This document shows, in pieces, positions 25,217 through 33,986 of a stretch of 64,000 nt of DNA. Origin of the DNA: Paenibacillus macquariensis (GTDB lineage Bacteria > Bacillota > Bacilli > Paenibacillales > Paenibacillaceae). Position 1 is the first letter of the stretch; each line of letters opens with the position of its first letter. Location of the stretch: positions 186,001 through 250,000 of the forward strand of contig NZ_FTNK01000007.1 of assembly GCF_900156375.1 (NCBI RefSeq). Direction: 5' to 3'. The translations under genes were made by a program, and so were the position numbers. The notes beneath the pieces were generated by a model. The model ran no database searches, was not told where the DNA came from, and worked only from the letters and a program-made list of their open reading frames with translations.

Positions 25217-26104
25217 TTGAATTTACGTTATGTTGTACCCGCAAGTCTATTAATTTCCTCTATTCTATTTACAGGCTGTGCTAAGAATAATGCAGAGTCT
25301 GCCTTGAATACATCGAACACTTCCGAAGCTGTAGCAACGAATGCTACCAATACTGACCCATCCACATCCACCTCTTCGCCAGATTTACAAACGGCTATTG
25401 ATCAATATCGTACATATGTCATTGAACAGTGTGATCTGTTCGTGAAAGAGACAGAGAAATTCACTACTGCTGTAAAAGCAGGCAATCTTGATGAAGCGAA
25501 AGCATTATACGCACCTACCCGGATGTACTACGAACGAATCGAACCGATTGCTGAAGCACTTGGGGATTTAGATCCTAATATCGATGCCCGAGATGGGGAT
25601 GTCGATCCAAGCGAATGGCGTGGATTCCATCACATTGAGAAATCTCTTTGGGAAGTTGGAACAACAAAGGGTGAAGAAGCTGTCGCTGATCAATTGCTAA
25701 AAGACGCTCAACTCCTACGCGCTAAAGTAGAAACCGTAGATATCAATGCTAGCATGCTTGTTACTGGAGCCGTAGAGCTTCTAAATGAAGTATCCTCTTC
25801 CAAAGTAACGGGAGAAGAAGAGCGTTATTCTCATACGGATCTTTATGACTTCGCCGCCAATGTAGAGGGCGCCGCCAAAATATATGAATTATTAAAACCA
25901 GAATTAGAGAAGAAAGATGCTGACTTGGAGAAGGACATTGGTGAGCGATTCGCTTCCTTATTGAAGGAATTGGAACCTTTTAAAGTAAACGATGGTTACA
26001 TTTCATATGAAAAACTTCAAGAAGATCAAATTCGCAAACTCAGCCAGACACTTGATGCTCTTGCAGAACCACTATCCAATATGGGAACCATTCTAGGAGT
26101 GTAA
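25217..26104 (+). CDS. efeO: EfeO/EfeM iron-uptake lipoprotein (M75-like)
   Basis: About 295 residues. A lipoprotein signal ends in the lipobox FTGC (Cys at about residue 21), then a Ser/Thr/Asn linker and an imelysin/M75 domain: IDQYRTYVIEQCDLFVKETEKF, the RMYYERIEPIAEALGDLDP segment, and WRGFHHIEKSLW with the HxxE metal-binding motif. It presents iron to the EfeU permease at the membrane surface. The start is TTG 25217, with AAGGGG 8 bases upstream; the GTG at 25208 overlaps that ribosome site. First gene of efeO-efeB-efeU, Fur controlled. Confidence 0.9.
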   Translation: MNLRYVVPASLLISSILFTGCAKNNAESALNTSNTSEAVATNATNTDPSTSTSSPDLQTAIDQYRTYVIEQCDLFVKETEKFTTAVKAGNLDEAKALYAPTRMYYERIEPIAEALGDLDPNIDARDGDVDPSEWRGFHHIEKSLWEVGTTKGEEAVADQLLKDAQLLRAKVETVDINASMLVTGAVELLNEVSSSKVTGEEERYSHTDLYDFAANVEGAAKIYELLKPELEKKDADLEKDIGERFASLLKELEPFKVNDGYISYEKLQEDQIRKLSQTLDALAEPLSNMGTILGV

Positions 26105-26110
26105 GCAACT

Positions 26111-27412
26111 ATGAAAAAAGATAACAACGATAAAAATAATCTAATGCTGAATAAGAAATTAAGCCGCCGCGATATGCTGCGGCTTGCTGGTGTTGGAGGC
26201 GTCGGATTATTACTAGGCGGTGGTGCTATAGGTAGCCTTCTGGCCTCTGATAAAAAGACTACATCCAATGCATCAACGATCCTTAGTCAGGATCAAGATT
26301 CTATTCCCTTCTATGGAGCACATCAGGCTGGGATTATTACTCCTTCGCAAAATTTCATCTGTTTCGCGGCTTTTGATGTTATAACAGATAACGTAAGTGA
26401 CATCCGTAAGATGTTCCAAAAATGGACCACTGCCTCAGCAACTATGGTATCTGGATCGCTCATTGGCAACGTGAATGATAATCCCAATCTTCCTCCCAGT
26501 GATACAGGTGAAGCTGCAGAGCTTTCCCCATCACGATGTACAATAACTTTTGGTGCCGGCCCCTCTCTATTCGATGCACGGTTTGGCTTACAGAATAAAC
26601 GTCCACCCTCATTTCAAGAGCTTCCACCCTTCAAGGCTGATAGTCTAGAGCCAGAATGGTGCGGAGGTGATTTGTGTGTTCAGGTATGCGCAGACGACCT
26701 ACAAGTCGCTTTTCATGCCATTCGTAACCTAGCTCGGATTGCTCGTGGAACAGCTGTGCTTCGTTGGACACAGGAAGGTTTCCAAAGAAGCACTCAGGCT
26801 GACCCCAAAGCTACAACACCTCGAAATCTACTTGGATTCAAAGACGGAACAGCTAATCCGAACGTAACAGACAGTAAACTTATGAATGAAGTCGTCTGGA
26901 GCCAGTCTGTTGATGGAACGGCTTGGATGACAGGCGGATCTTATATGGCTGTACGCCGAGTTCGCATGCGTATTGAAGTGTGGGATCGAAGCACCCTTAA
27001 GGATCAAGAGGATACTTTCGGACGTCATCGTCATTCTGGTGCTCCTCTTGGATCTAAGGATGAGTTCGATAGTATCAAGCTAGATGCACTTGATGCAACA
27101 ACTGGCAAACCCGTTATTCCATCCAACTCCCATGTAGCCCTAGCTCATGGAGATGGCAGTATTCAGATGCTCCGTCGCTCCTACTCCTACTCAAGTGGAC
27201 TGGACCTCAAAACAGGCCAACTCGACGCTGGACTGCTTTTTATCAGCTTCCAACGAGATTTACAAAAGCAATTTATCCCTATCCAACAGCGACTAGCCAA
27301 TAATGATAAGTTAAACGAATACGCTGTTCATAAGGGTAGCGCCGTCTTTGCGTGCTTCCCTGGAACAACAGAAGGTGGATTTATTGGAGAAACCCTATTC
27401 GGTGGGATATAG
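26111..27412 (+). CDS. efeB: EfeB, Tat-exported DyP-type heme peroxidase
   Basis: 433 residues. The N-terminus carries a twin-arginine signal (LSRRDMLRLAGVGGVGLLLGGG). The DyP domain shows GFKDGTANPNV with the catalytic Asp (GxxDG motif), and the GRHRHSGAPLG segment and later Arg/His region expected near the heme. EfeB uses peroxide chemistry outside the membrane, oxidising Fe2+ for EfeU or removing iron from heme. It follows efeO by 6 bases and precedes efeU by about 50. Confidence 0.94.
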   Translation: MKKDNNDKNNLMLNKKLSRRDMLRLAGVGGVGLLLGGGAIGSLLASDKKTTSNASTILSQDQDSIPFYGAHQAGIITPSQNFICFAAFDVITDNVSDIRKMFQKWTTASATMVSGSLIGNVNDNPNLPPSDTGEAAELSPSRCTITFGAGPSLFDARFGLQNKRPPSFQELPPFKADSLEPEWCGGDLCVQVCADDLQVAFHAIRNLARIARGTAVLRWTQEGFQRSTQADPKATTPRNLLGFKDGTANPNVTDSKLMNEVVWSQSVDGTAWMTGGSYMAVRRVRMRIEVWDRSTLKDQEDTFGRHRHSGAPLGSKDEFDSIKLDALDATTGKPVIPSNSHVALAHGDGSIQMLRRSYSYSSGLDLKTGQLDAGLLFISFQRDLQKQFIPIQQRLANNDKLNEYAVHKGSAVFACFPGTTEGGFIGETLFGGI

Positions 27413-27463
27413 AATAACATGTAACCCAATTACAATTGAATTATTAATGAGAGGATTGTAGAC

Positions 27464-29245
27464 ATGAGAAAAGATTTCATCATACGGATCATTACGATCA
27501 TCATATTGTTCTTCACTTGTAACTGGGGTATTCCTGTGTCCTATGCCGCAGATGATTCCAAACAAGATCATTTAATGCCCGCTGTCGGTAGTATTCTCGT
27601 AGAAGCAGGACATGCGGATTGGAAGCAAGCCTCAAGTGATCTAGACGAACTTCAGTCCTTGTGGAATTCAGTAAAAGCAGAACTTCCTACATCAGGAAGT
27701 AACAGTGAACTGATAGCTAATGTGGATACGGCCTTAACTGAAGCCTCGCTTAAGTTAACCAACGGTGCTGGAGAACCTGCGAAGCAAGCATTAACAACCC
27801 TTGCCAAAGCCGTCGATGCCTATGTCTCATCCGTTCAGAATGATACTCAGACCATCGACCCTAATCAATTGACGGGTCCTAAAGCAGCTCAATTCCTGCT
27901 TCCAGCAGCTAAGAACTCATTAGATGCCATAATTCAAATGGACTGGCCTTTAGCGAAGCAGCACTATCGTCAATTCATTAACCATTGGCACGAAGTAGAG
28001 AACATCATACGTGCAGACAATAGTATATTATACAGCCAACTCGAAACTAAGATTACCCTTGCACGTGTATCCATTCAGGCTGAACCACCAAGAGAACAGC
28101 AGGCAAATGAAGAAATGCAGACTCTTATTCGTTTGCTGACAGATTATGCCCAAGGAAAGACCATGGACCAGGGTTCAAACAGCAGTAGTCGGACTTATTC
28201 ACTCGATGAACTACTTAATATTCTTAAAGAAGCGCGTCAGCAAACCGAGAATGCGCAAAGCGCAGATGCTGTAATACAAATGGAGCAATTTATTACGATC
28301 TGGCCAACGGTAGAAGGTAAAGTGATGATCTCGTCCCCATCAACCTACGCTCGCATTGAGAATGAAACAGCGATGGTTACGGGTCAACTTTTATCCAATC
28401 CTCCACAGCTTAAAGAAGCCATACAGATCATGGACAATATGATTGCGGAACTTGAGCCATTTGCAGGAGAACAACATTATACCGCTTGGGATGCTTCTCT
28501 TATTCTATTACGCGAAGGGCTAGAAGCCATTCTAGTATTGGCAGCCTTGTTGTCTTATTTGAAACGAAGTGATAATCCGAAGGGGCGCAAATGGATCTGG
28601 TCTGGCGCTGCCATAGGATTAGTAGGTAGTGCAATAATTGCTATCGTGCTCATCTACACGATCTCTCAGGCCGCTTCAGGCAGTACTAGGGAGCTATTTG
28701 AAGGTATTACTGGTCTTGTGTCCGTTATAATGATGCTTACCATTGGCCATTGGCTTCATAGCAAATCAAATACCACTGCCTGGAATAACTACGTAGGTGC
28801 TCGTGTGGATAGCGCACTTGCAAGAGGCAGCTTATGGTCTCTCTTCTCTGTATCCGCCCTCGCCATTCTGCGAGAAGGTGCAGAAACGACCATATTTTAT
28901 GTAGGAATGGCACCTTCCATTGATCCCTATCAACTTCTATTAGGTATTGGAATTGCCCTTGTTATCCTAACCATACTAGGCTATGCGATCATTGCATTAA
29001 GTGTACGATTACCGCTTCGCGCATTTTTCCTTACCGCAACACTGCTTATCTACTACCTTGTATTCCGCTTTCTTGGAGAGAGCATCCACTCCCTCCAGAT
29101 TGCAGGAAAACTATCTGCGCATGCTGTGGAACAACTGCCCTCCATCGCTTGGCTTGGTATGTATCCCACATGGGAGACATTTGTACCACAGATAGCGGTA
29201 TTGATATTTATCGTTTGGCAACTGCTAGGTACGAAGCGCAAATAA
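27464..29245 (+). CDS. efeU: EfeU/FTR1 iron permease with large N-terminal extracellular domain
   Basis: 593 residues. A signal peptide (residues 1-28) is followed by about 300 residues of helical, probably extracellular sequence. The C-terminal part (from about 340) is the FTR1 permease with seven helices and the two REGxE iron motifs LREGLEAILVL and LREGAETTIFYVG. The E. coli EfeU lacks such an extension; it is common in Firmicutes and may handle iron before entry. It imports the Fe3+ made by EfeB. A perfect terminator follows. Confidence 0.93.
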   Translation: MRKDFIIRIITIIILFFTCNWGIPVSYAADDSKQDHLMPAVGSILVEAGHADWKQASSDLDELQSLWNSVKAELPTSGSNSELIANVDTALTEASLKLTNGAGEPAKQALTTLAKAVDAYVSSVQNDTQTIDPNQLTGPKAAQFLLPAAKNSLDAIIQMDWPLAKQHYRQFINHWHEVENIIRADNSILYSQLETKITLARVSIQAEPPREQQANEEMQTLIRLLTDYAQGKTMDQGSNSSSRTYSLDELLNILKEARQQTENAQSADAVIQMEQFITIWPTVEGKVMISSPSTYARIENETAMVTGQLLSNPPQLKEAIQIMDNMIAELEPFAGEQHYTAWDASLILLREGLEAILVLAALLSYLKRSDNPKGRKWIWSGAAIGLVGSAIIAIVLIYTISQAASGSTRELFEGITGLVSVIMMLTIGHWLHSKSNTTAWNNYVGARVDSALARGSLWSLFSVSALAILREGAETTIFYVGMAPSIDPYQLLLGIGIALVILTILGYAIIALSVRLPLRAFFLTATLLIYYLVFRFLGESIHSLQIAGKLSAHAVEQLPSIAWLGMYPTWETFVPQIAVLIFIVWQLLGTKRK

Positions 29246-29279
29246 AGCCAGAAACTTTACCTAATTACAATAAATATTA

Positions 29280-29326
29280 AATAGCAAAAGAGCAGGAAAC
29301 ATATCGTTTCCTGCTCTTTTGCTATT
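29280..29326. terminator. bidirectional terminator between efeU and PH-domain gene
   Basis: A perfect 21-bp stem (AATAGCAAAAGAGCAGGAAAC and its complement) around ATATC. Its A/T outer end works in both directions between converging genes. Confidence 0.9.
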
Positions 29327-29337
29327 AATGGCGACAT

Positions 29338-29715
29338 CTATCTCAAGATATACTGCGAAAGAACGCTTTGTACCTCATAAATGTTTACCGTCTTATTGAA
29401 TGTCTTTACGATAGGAACTGTACTACTGGATATATATATCTTGAGTTCCGCATCAAGATCGAAGTGCCCTGCTGTCTCTACCGAATAATGCGAAATACTC
29501 TTATAGGGAATCGAATGATACTCCATCTTCTTCCCTGTTATCCCCTGCTTATCGATCAGAATAAGTCGTTTATCTGTGAAGATAAACATGTCTCGTACCA
29601 ATTTATATGCCCTCTCAATGCACTCATTTGGAGTCAAAATCAGAGCATATTCCTTCTGTACCGCAGGTAAATCCACTTGAGTAGCATTCCCCATAAGACC
29701 ATCTAAGAAGCCCAT
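29338..29715 (-). CDS. bacterial PH-domain protein
   Basis: 125 residues forming a single bacterial pleckstrin-homology-like domain (bPH_1 type): LTPNECIERAYKLVRDMFIFTDKRLILIDKQGITGKKMEYHSIPYKSI is the typical core, ending with YISSSTVPIVKTFN and a C-terminal helix. Such proteins are widespread and mostly uncharacterised. ATG 29715 is chosen because GAGGGGG lies 6 bases upstream. It may be co-transcribed with nothing else; the antiporter gene upstream on the same strand ends 58 bases away. Confidence 0.82.
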   Translation of the reverse strand: MGFLDGLMGNATQVDLPAVQKEYALILTPNECIERAYKLVRDMFIFTDKRLILIDKQGITGKKMEYHSIPYKSISHYSVETAGHFDLDAELKIYISSSTVPIVKTFNKTVNIYEVQSVLSQYILR

Positions 29716-29773
29716 ATACGTCCCCCTCATTTTTTATTGCGTTGTCACAACACCCTCTTCATATTCCATCTTA

Positions 29774-31810
29774 TTACAATTCTTCAACATCTAACATACC
29801 TGCTTCCAAATAATTAATAAATTGACGCAATTGGTTAGCTGCCGTGCGCGAAATTTCACCAGATTCGAACATATCTTGAACTTCATCTCTTTCAATCTGA
29901 ATCGCTTTAAATTGGAGTTCAACCCTATGCTTCTTGAACTCTTCATCTTCCTTGAATTGTTTACATTCTCTACTACTTAATCTTTCAATCGTACGATGAT
30001 ATTGTGAAATAACAAGTAACGATGCGTCTCTATTGGTTTCATTCTTTCGATTATGAATGGCAGTGATTGCAGCTTTGGCCGTTAGAATACTCACTTCTTT
30101 TAACGACTCCGTAGGGTCTTGTGAATCCGTCACTTTTGCCTTCTCAGAATGCACCATATTCAGAATGAGTCGTCTAATTCTAAACATAGAGACTAATAGA
30201 CGCATTTTTAATCGTTGAGATAATAGAACCTCCATCTGATCAATGATCTCTTGGAATCGGTCTGCGACCTCTTGCGCGACTTCTTTTTTGGATAACAATC
30301 TTTCCATCTCATCGCGTTCAGCTTGTATCCCAACCAGTCGAACATCGAAGAGCAATTGACGAGATTTGGAATCCGTATTCTGAAGAGCTTCCTGCCCCAA
30401 CAGCTGTTCTATCTTTTTCTTATAGTCTGAAATAACAGATAACGCTGCCGCTTCATTCTCTTCGTTTATTTCTCCTCTAATGCCTTGTATAGCTGCCTTC
30501 AGAACTTTTATTTTGGAAGCCTGCTCTAGAGCATCTGGGTTTTCTTCCTCATCGCCCTTTTCGCTTTTTGATAGTAGTGGTAACGTGATACTTGCAATAA
30601 TTAAGGTTAACAAAATCACGCCCGCGGCTATAAATATAATTAAATCTCGCTGTGGAAAAGGACTTCCATCCTGAAGTACAAGTGGCATAGAAAAAGCCCC
30701 TGCCAAGGTTACCGCACCACGCACTCCCGAAAGTGAAGTTAATACCGCCGCAAGAAGTGTAGGTTTCTCAAGCTCATCTTTTTTCCTAACCGCCCACGAT
30801 CCTCTTGAGTACAAATAAACCCATACAAAACGCAGAAGAATTAAGGCCGCTGTTAAGAGGAGAATATAACCGATCACCAAAAAGTTGCTAATGGATCTAT
30901 TCTCAAAAATAACACTTGTGACATCTGGAATTTGTAATCCCAGAATAACAAACACCAACCCATTCAAAATGTATAGAACGATAGACCATGTGCTCTCTGA
31001 CACGATTCGCAGCTTCAGATTGGACGAGGATTCAGTACGATCTCTCTCAATGGCATGTACAACGCCCCCAGCCACTACGGCTAAGATTCCTGACAAACCA
31101 AACTCCTCTGCAATTAAATAAATTACGAATGGTGTTAACAGCTGGATTAGCATATGCATCGTGATGTCTTCCATGCCGTGACGACGCAGAAATACTCTTA
31201 ACCAAATAATGAACAGTGACACAACAGCCCCAACAACGAGTCCGCCTACAGCAATGACGAAAAAACTAAATGTAGCATTTCCTAGGGAAAATACACCTGT
31301 CACCATAGCTGCCACTGCAAATTTAAAAGCAACCAAACCCGATGCATCGTTTATCAAAGCTTCGCCTTCGAGTAAATGCATTATTTTCTTAGGAAGATTG
31401 GCTCGGCCCGCCATAGCTCCAACTGCTACAGCATCTGTCGGTGAGAGAATGGCTGCTAGAGCAAACGCCGCTGGTAAGGGGATAGAGGGAATCATCCAGT
31501 GAATCAAATAACCAACTACGAGAACCGTAGCAAATACGAGCCCTAGAGCAAGCATCAAAATAGGTGCTCGTAAATTCCACAACTCATGCCTTGGTGTTCT
31601 TTTTCCATCATTAAATAATAGAGGTGCTATGAACAAAACAAGAAACAACTCGGAGTTTAAAGTCATGTGAATGCCTGGGGGTATTACGACTACTGCCATT
31701 CCCAAGGCGATTTGAAATAACGGAACAGGAATAAACGGAACGAAACGATTCAATATATTAGATATGCCAATAATGGCAAGTAACACTAAAATAACTAGAA
31801 AAATTTCCAT
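29774..31810 (-). CDS. CPA1 Na+/H+ antiporter with duplicated cytosolic C-terminal region
   Basis: About 678 residues. Residues 1-410 hold 12 membrane helices with the CPA1 signatures ALAAILSPTDAVAVGAMAG and LLEGEALINDASGLVAFKFA (ND motif). The C-terminal 265 residues are cytosolic, charged and probably coiled coil, and contain two related blocks: one around VISDYKKKIEQLLGQEAL..IQAERDEMERLL, the other around VISQYHRTIERLSSRE..IQIERDEVQDMF. The size resembles B. subtilis NhaK (YvgP). It exchanges cytosolic Na+ or K+ for H+. The start is uncertain among 31810, 31819 and 31822; a GAGGAG lies 11, 2 or 0 bases before these, so 31810 is preferred. Confidence 0.88.
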   Translation of the reverse strand: MEIFLVILVLLAIIGISNILNRFVPFIPVPLFQIALGMAVVVIPPGIHMTLNSELFLVLFIAPLLFNDGKRTPRHELWNLRAPILMLALGLVFATVLVVGYLIHWMIPSIPLPAAFALAAILSPTDAVAVGAMAGRANLPKKIMHLLEGEALINDASGLVAFKFAVAAMVTGVFSLGNATFSFFVIAVGGLVVGAVVSLFIIWLRVFLRRHGMEDITMHMLIQLLTPFVIYLIAEEFGLSGILAVVAGGVVHAIERDRTESSSNLKLRIVSESTWSIVLYILNGLVFVILGLQIPDVTSVIFENRSISNFLVIGYILLLTAALILLRFVWVYLYSRGSWAVRKKDELEKPTLLAAVLTSLSGVRGAVTLAGAFSMPLVLQDGSPFPQRDLIIFIAAGVILLTLIIASITLPLLSKSEKGDEEENPDALEQASKIKVLKAAIQGIRGEINEENEAAALSVISDYKKKIEQLLGQEALQNTDSKSRQLLFDVRLVGIQAERDEMERLLSKKEVAQEVADRFQEIIDQMEVLLSQRLKMRLLVSMFRIRRLILNMVHSEKAKVTDSQDPTESLKEVSILTAKAAITAIHNRKNETNRDASLLVISQYHRTIERLSSRECKQFKEDEEFKKHRVELQFKAIQIERDEVQDMFESGEISRTAANQLRQFINYLEAGMLDVEEL

Positions 31811-31931
31811 GGTGTTCATCACTCCTCGATGTTTGTGTATTTATTACCTTTATATACTTCTATATTGACTAAGTAGGTGAAGGTCATCTACAATTAATAG
31901 GACAAAAATTTATTAGGCAAGGTGATTAGAA

Positions 31932-32846
31932 ATGACTCAAGATCAACCACAGTACAATATACTATTGTTCTATAAATTTGTAAAAATTAATGATCCACAA
32001 CAGTTTACAGAAGAACATTTACAATACTGCAAGGACCTCGGTGTCAAAGGACGTATTATCATCGCTGAGGAAGGTATTAACGGTACCGTTTCAGGGACAT
32101 TGGAACAAACCGAGCAATACATGAAGGATTTCCATGCGAACCCATTGTTTGCTGACATGATCTTCAAGATTGATCCCTCTCATGAACATGCATTTAAGAA
32201 AATGTTCGTTCGACACAAGCAGGAGTTGGTCACTTTCCGATATGAGAAAGAACTAGATCCCAACATCATCACAGGGAAAAGATTGTCACCTGTCGAATTC
32301 CATGAACAACTTCAACAAGAGGATGTAGTCGTGATTGATGGTAGAAATGATTATGAATTTAAAATCGGTCATTTCCGCAATGCAATTCGTCCCGACGTAG
32401 AATCCTTTCGAGAATTCCCTGAATGGATCAGAGAGAACTTAAGCCAATATAAAGATAAAAAGGTACTAACTTATTGTACAGGAGGAATCCGTTGCGAGAA
32501 ACTAACCGGATTCTTAATGAATGAAGGATTCAGTGACGTTGCTCAATTGGATGGTGGGATCGTTACCTATGGTAAAGACCCTGAAGTACAAGGAAAACTT
32601 TTTGATGGAAAATGTTATGTGTTCGATGAACGCATTTCGGTGCCTATTAACCATACCGATGAAGACATTATTGTTGCTACATGCCATCATTGTGGTAAGC
32701 CAGAAGACCGGTATATTAATTGTGCTTATACGCTATGTCATGCCAAACATGTTTGTTGTGAAGAATGTGAAGAGATCCACAATGGCTTCTGTTCAACAGA
32801 TTGTGAAGAGAATTTTGCGAATATGCCAGCAAAACAACAATCTTAA
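31932..32846 (+). CDS. trhO: tRNA uridine(34) hydroxylase TrhO (rhodanese-type)
   Basis: 304 residues. An N-terminal acylphosphatase-like domain (GRIIIAEEGINGTVSG) is followed by a rhodanese domain whose active loop is YCTGGIRCEK (Cys182, with Cys188 nearby). The C-terminal 60 residues contain a Cys-rich tail (ATCHHCGKPEDRYINC, CHAKHVCCEECEE) that may bind zinc. TrhO (YbfQ in B. subtilis, YceA in E. coli) hydroxylates U34 of tRNAs using O2. It lies 15 bases before a Cys-rich HTH regulator, probably in one operon. Confidence 0.93.
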   Translation: MTQDQPQYNILLFYKFVKINDPQQFTEEHLQYCKDLGVKGRIIIAEEGINGTVSGTLEQTEQYMKDFHANPLFADMIFKIDPSHEHAFKKMFVRHKQELVTFRYEKELDPNIITGKRLSPVEFHEQLQQEDVVVIDGRNDYEFKIGHFRNAIRPDVESFREFPEWIRENLSQYKDKKVLTYCTGGIRCEKLTGFLMNEGFSDVAQLDGGIVTYGKDPEVQGKLFDGKCYVFDERISVPINHTDEDIIVATCHHCGKPEDRYINCAYTLCHAKHVCCEECEEIHNGFCSTDCEENFANMPAKQQS

Positions 32847-32861
32847 CCTTGGAGGGCTCGT

Positions 32862-33497
32862 ATGAACAGACCAGTTGAACTCTCCACCCGGGAACACATT
32901 GTCCACATGCTAAAGACAAAAGCACCTCTTACAGCCAAGGACATTACGAACGAATTACAGATTACTGAAATGGCCGTACGTCGCCATCTAAGCACACTGG
33001 AGAGAGATGGATATATTGAATCCGAAATAATTCGCCAAACGATGGGCAGACCAACTGCCGTCTATCGGCTGAGTGAGTTAGCTTCAGGTTTCTTCCCTGC
33101 AACCTATCATACGTTAACCCTTGATTTACTTGGTGAACTTGAACAAGAATCTGGTGAAGAGATGATCAACCATCTCTTTGAACTACGTAAGAGTAAATTA
33201 GAGAAGAAATATGCGACCAACATGACTGGACTCCCTTTATCTGAAAAGGTCCTACTTCTTACGAAGATACAGAACGAGAACGGATATATGGCTGAATGTG
33301 AAGAAAGTGACGATGGGAATTTTGTCATTAAAGAACATAATTGCCCGATCTCTCACATAGCCAATCAATATAAACATGCTTGCCACTGTGAACTAGAATT
33401 ATTCAAATCACTTCTGCAAGTTGACGTGAATCGTACAGAGTGCTTATCCACAGGTGGCACCAAATGTTCCTACGTTATTTCTCAATCTAAAGGTTGA
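32862..33497 (+). CDS. HTH regulator with C-terminal Cys cluster (SufR-like)
   Basis: 211 residues. A winged HTH (residues 8-70: MLKTKAPLTAKDITNELQITEMAVRRHLSTLERDGYI) is followed by an effector region like that of ArsR/SufR-type regulators. Cys residues sit at 161, 174, 176, 194 and 202; the C161-x12-C174 spacing equals the first spacing of the cyanobacterial SufR Fe-S motif, although the later spacings differ. It may therefore sense iron-sulfur status, oxygen or redox. The targets are unknown. It follows trhO by 15 bases and has its own GGAGGG. Confidence 0.75.
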   Translation: MNRPVELSTREHIVHMLKTKAPLTAKDITNELQITEMAVRRHLSTLERDGYIESEIIRQTMGRPTAVYRLSELASGFFPATYHTLTLDLLGELEQESGEEMINHLFELRKSKLEKKYATNMTGLPLSEKVLLLTKIQNENGYMAECEESDDGNFVIKEHNCPISHIANQYKHACHCELELFKSLLQVDVNRTECLSTGGTKCSYVISQSKG

Positions 33498-33507
33498 TCC
33501 ACTAGAA

Positions 33508-33549
33508 GTGTTTCATCGGTCTAATATGACCGATGGAACACTTTTTTTA
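33508..33549 (+). terminator. terminator after trhO-HTH operon
   Basis: GTGTTTCATCGGTC pairs with GACCGATGGAACAC (one G-U), loop TAATAT, followed by TTTTTTT. Confidence 0.9.
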
Positions 33550-33566
33550 TGATGAATTTCGTATCA

Positions 33567-33595
33567 TTGACCGTTATATCACGTCGTGATATAGT
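33567..33595 (+). promoter_or_regulatory. promoter with embedded operator of the PadR/DUF2812 operon
   Basis: TTGACC (33567-33572), 17 bases, TATAGT (33590-33595). The spacer is filled by a perfect palindrome TATATCACG-T-CGTGATATA (33575-33593). A related imperfect copy follows (CATGACGTGACATAG). The PadR protein encoded just downstream is the likely ligand. Confidence 0.75.
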
Positions 33596-33644
33596 CATGA
33601 CGTGACATAGTTGATTCAATAGCAGAAAGGTGAGCTTCTAAGAC

Positions 33645-33986
33645 ATGATCGATAAAGTGTTAACAAAATATATTCCCATGACAGAAACGGCATTTTATAT
33701 CCTCTTGTCCTTAACTGAACCGCGTCACGGGTATGGCATTGTTAAACATGTAGAGGAAATTACACTCTCACGAATACGTTTGGGATCGGGTACGGTTTAC
33801 GGAACACTAACAAAGATGCAGAAGGATGGCATTATAACTGTATTTGCTGATGAGGAAAGAAGAACCGTTTATGAAATCACTGAGCTCGGAAAAAGATTAA
33901 TCACTGTTGAGATCAATAGACTTAAAGAACTTCACCAGAATGCATTAAAATATGAGGGGGATTTCGATGATTACGAAAGTATTTAG
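33645..33986 (+). CDS. PadR family transcriptional regulator
   Basis: 113 residues of the short PadR type: FYILLSLTEPRHGYGIVKHVEEIT (recognition region), GSGTVYGTLTKMQKDGIITVF (wing) and a C-terminal dimer helix. PadR proteins with a downstream membrane or DUF2812 gene usually repress their own operon. Its 3' end overlaps the start of the DUF2812 gene by 20 bases, so expression is coupled. The operator inside the promoter supports autoregulation. Confidence 0.9.
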   Translation: MIDKVLTKYIPMTETAFYILLSLTEPRHGYGIVKHVEEITLSRIRLGSGTVYGTLTKMQKDGIITVFADEERRTVYEITELGKRLITVEINRLKELHQNALKYEGDFDDYESI

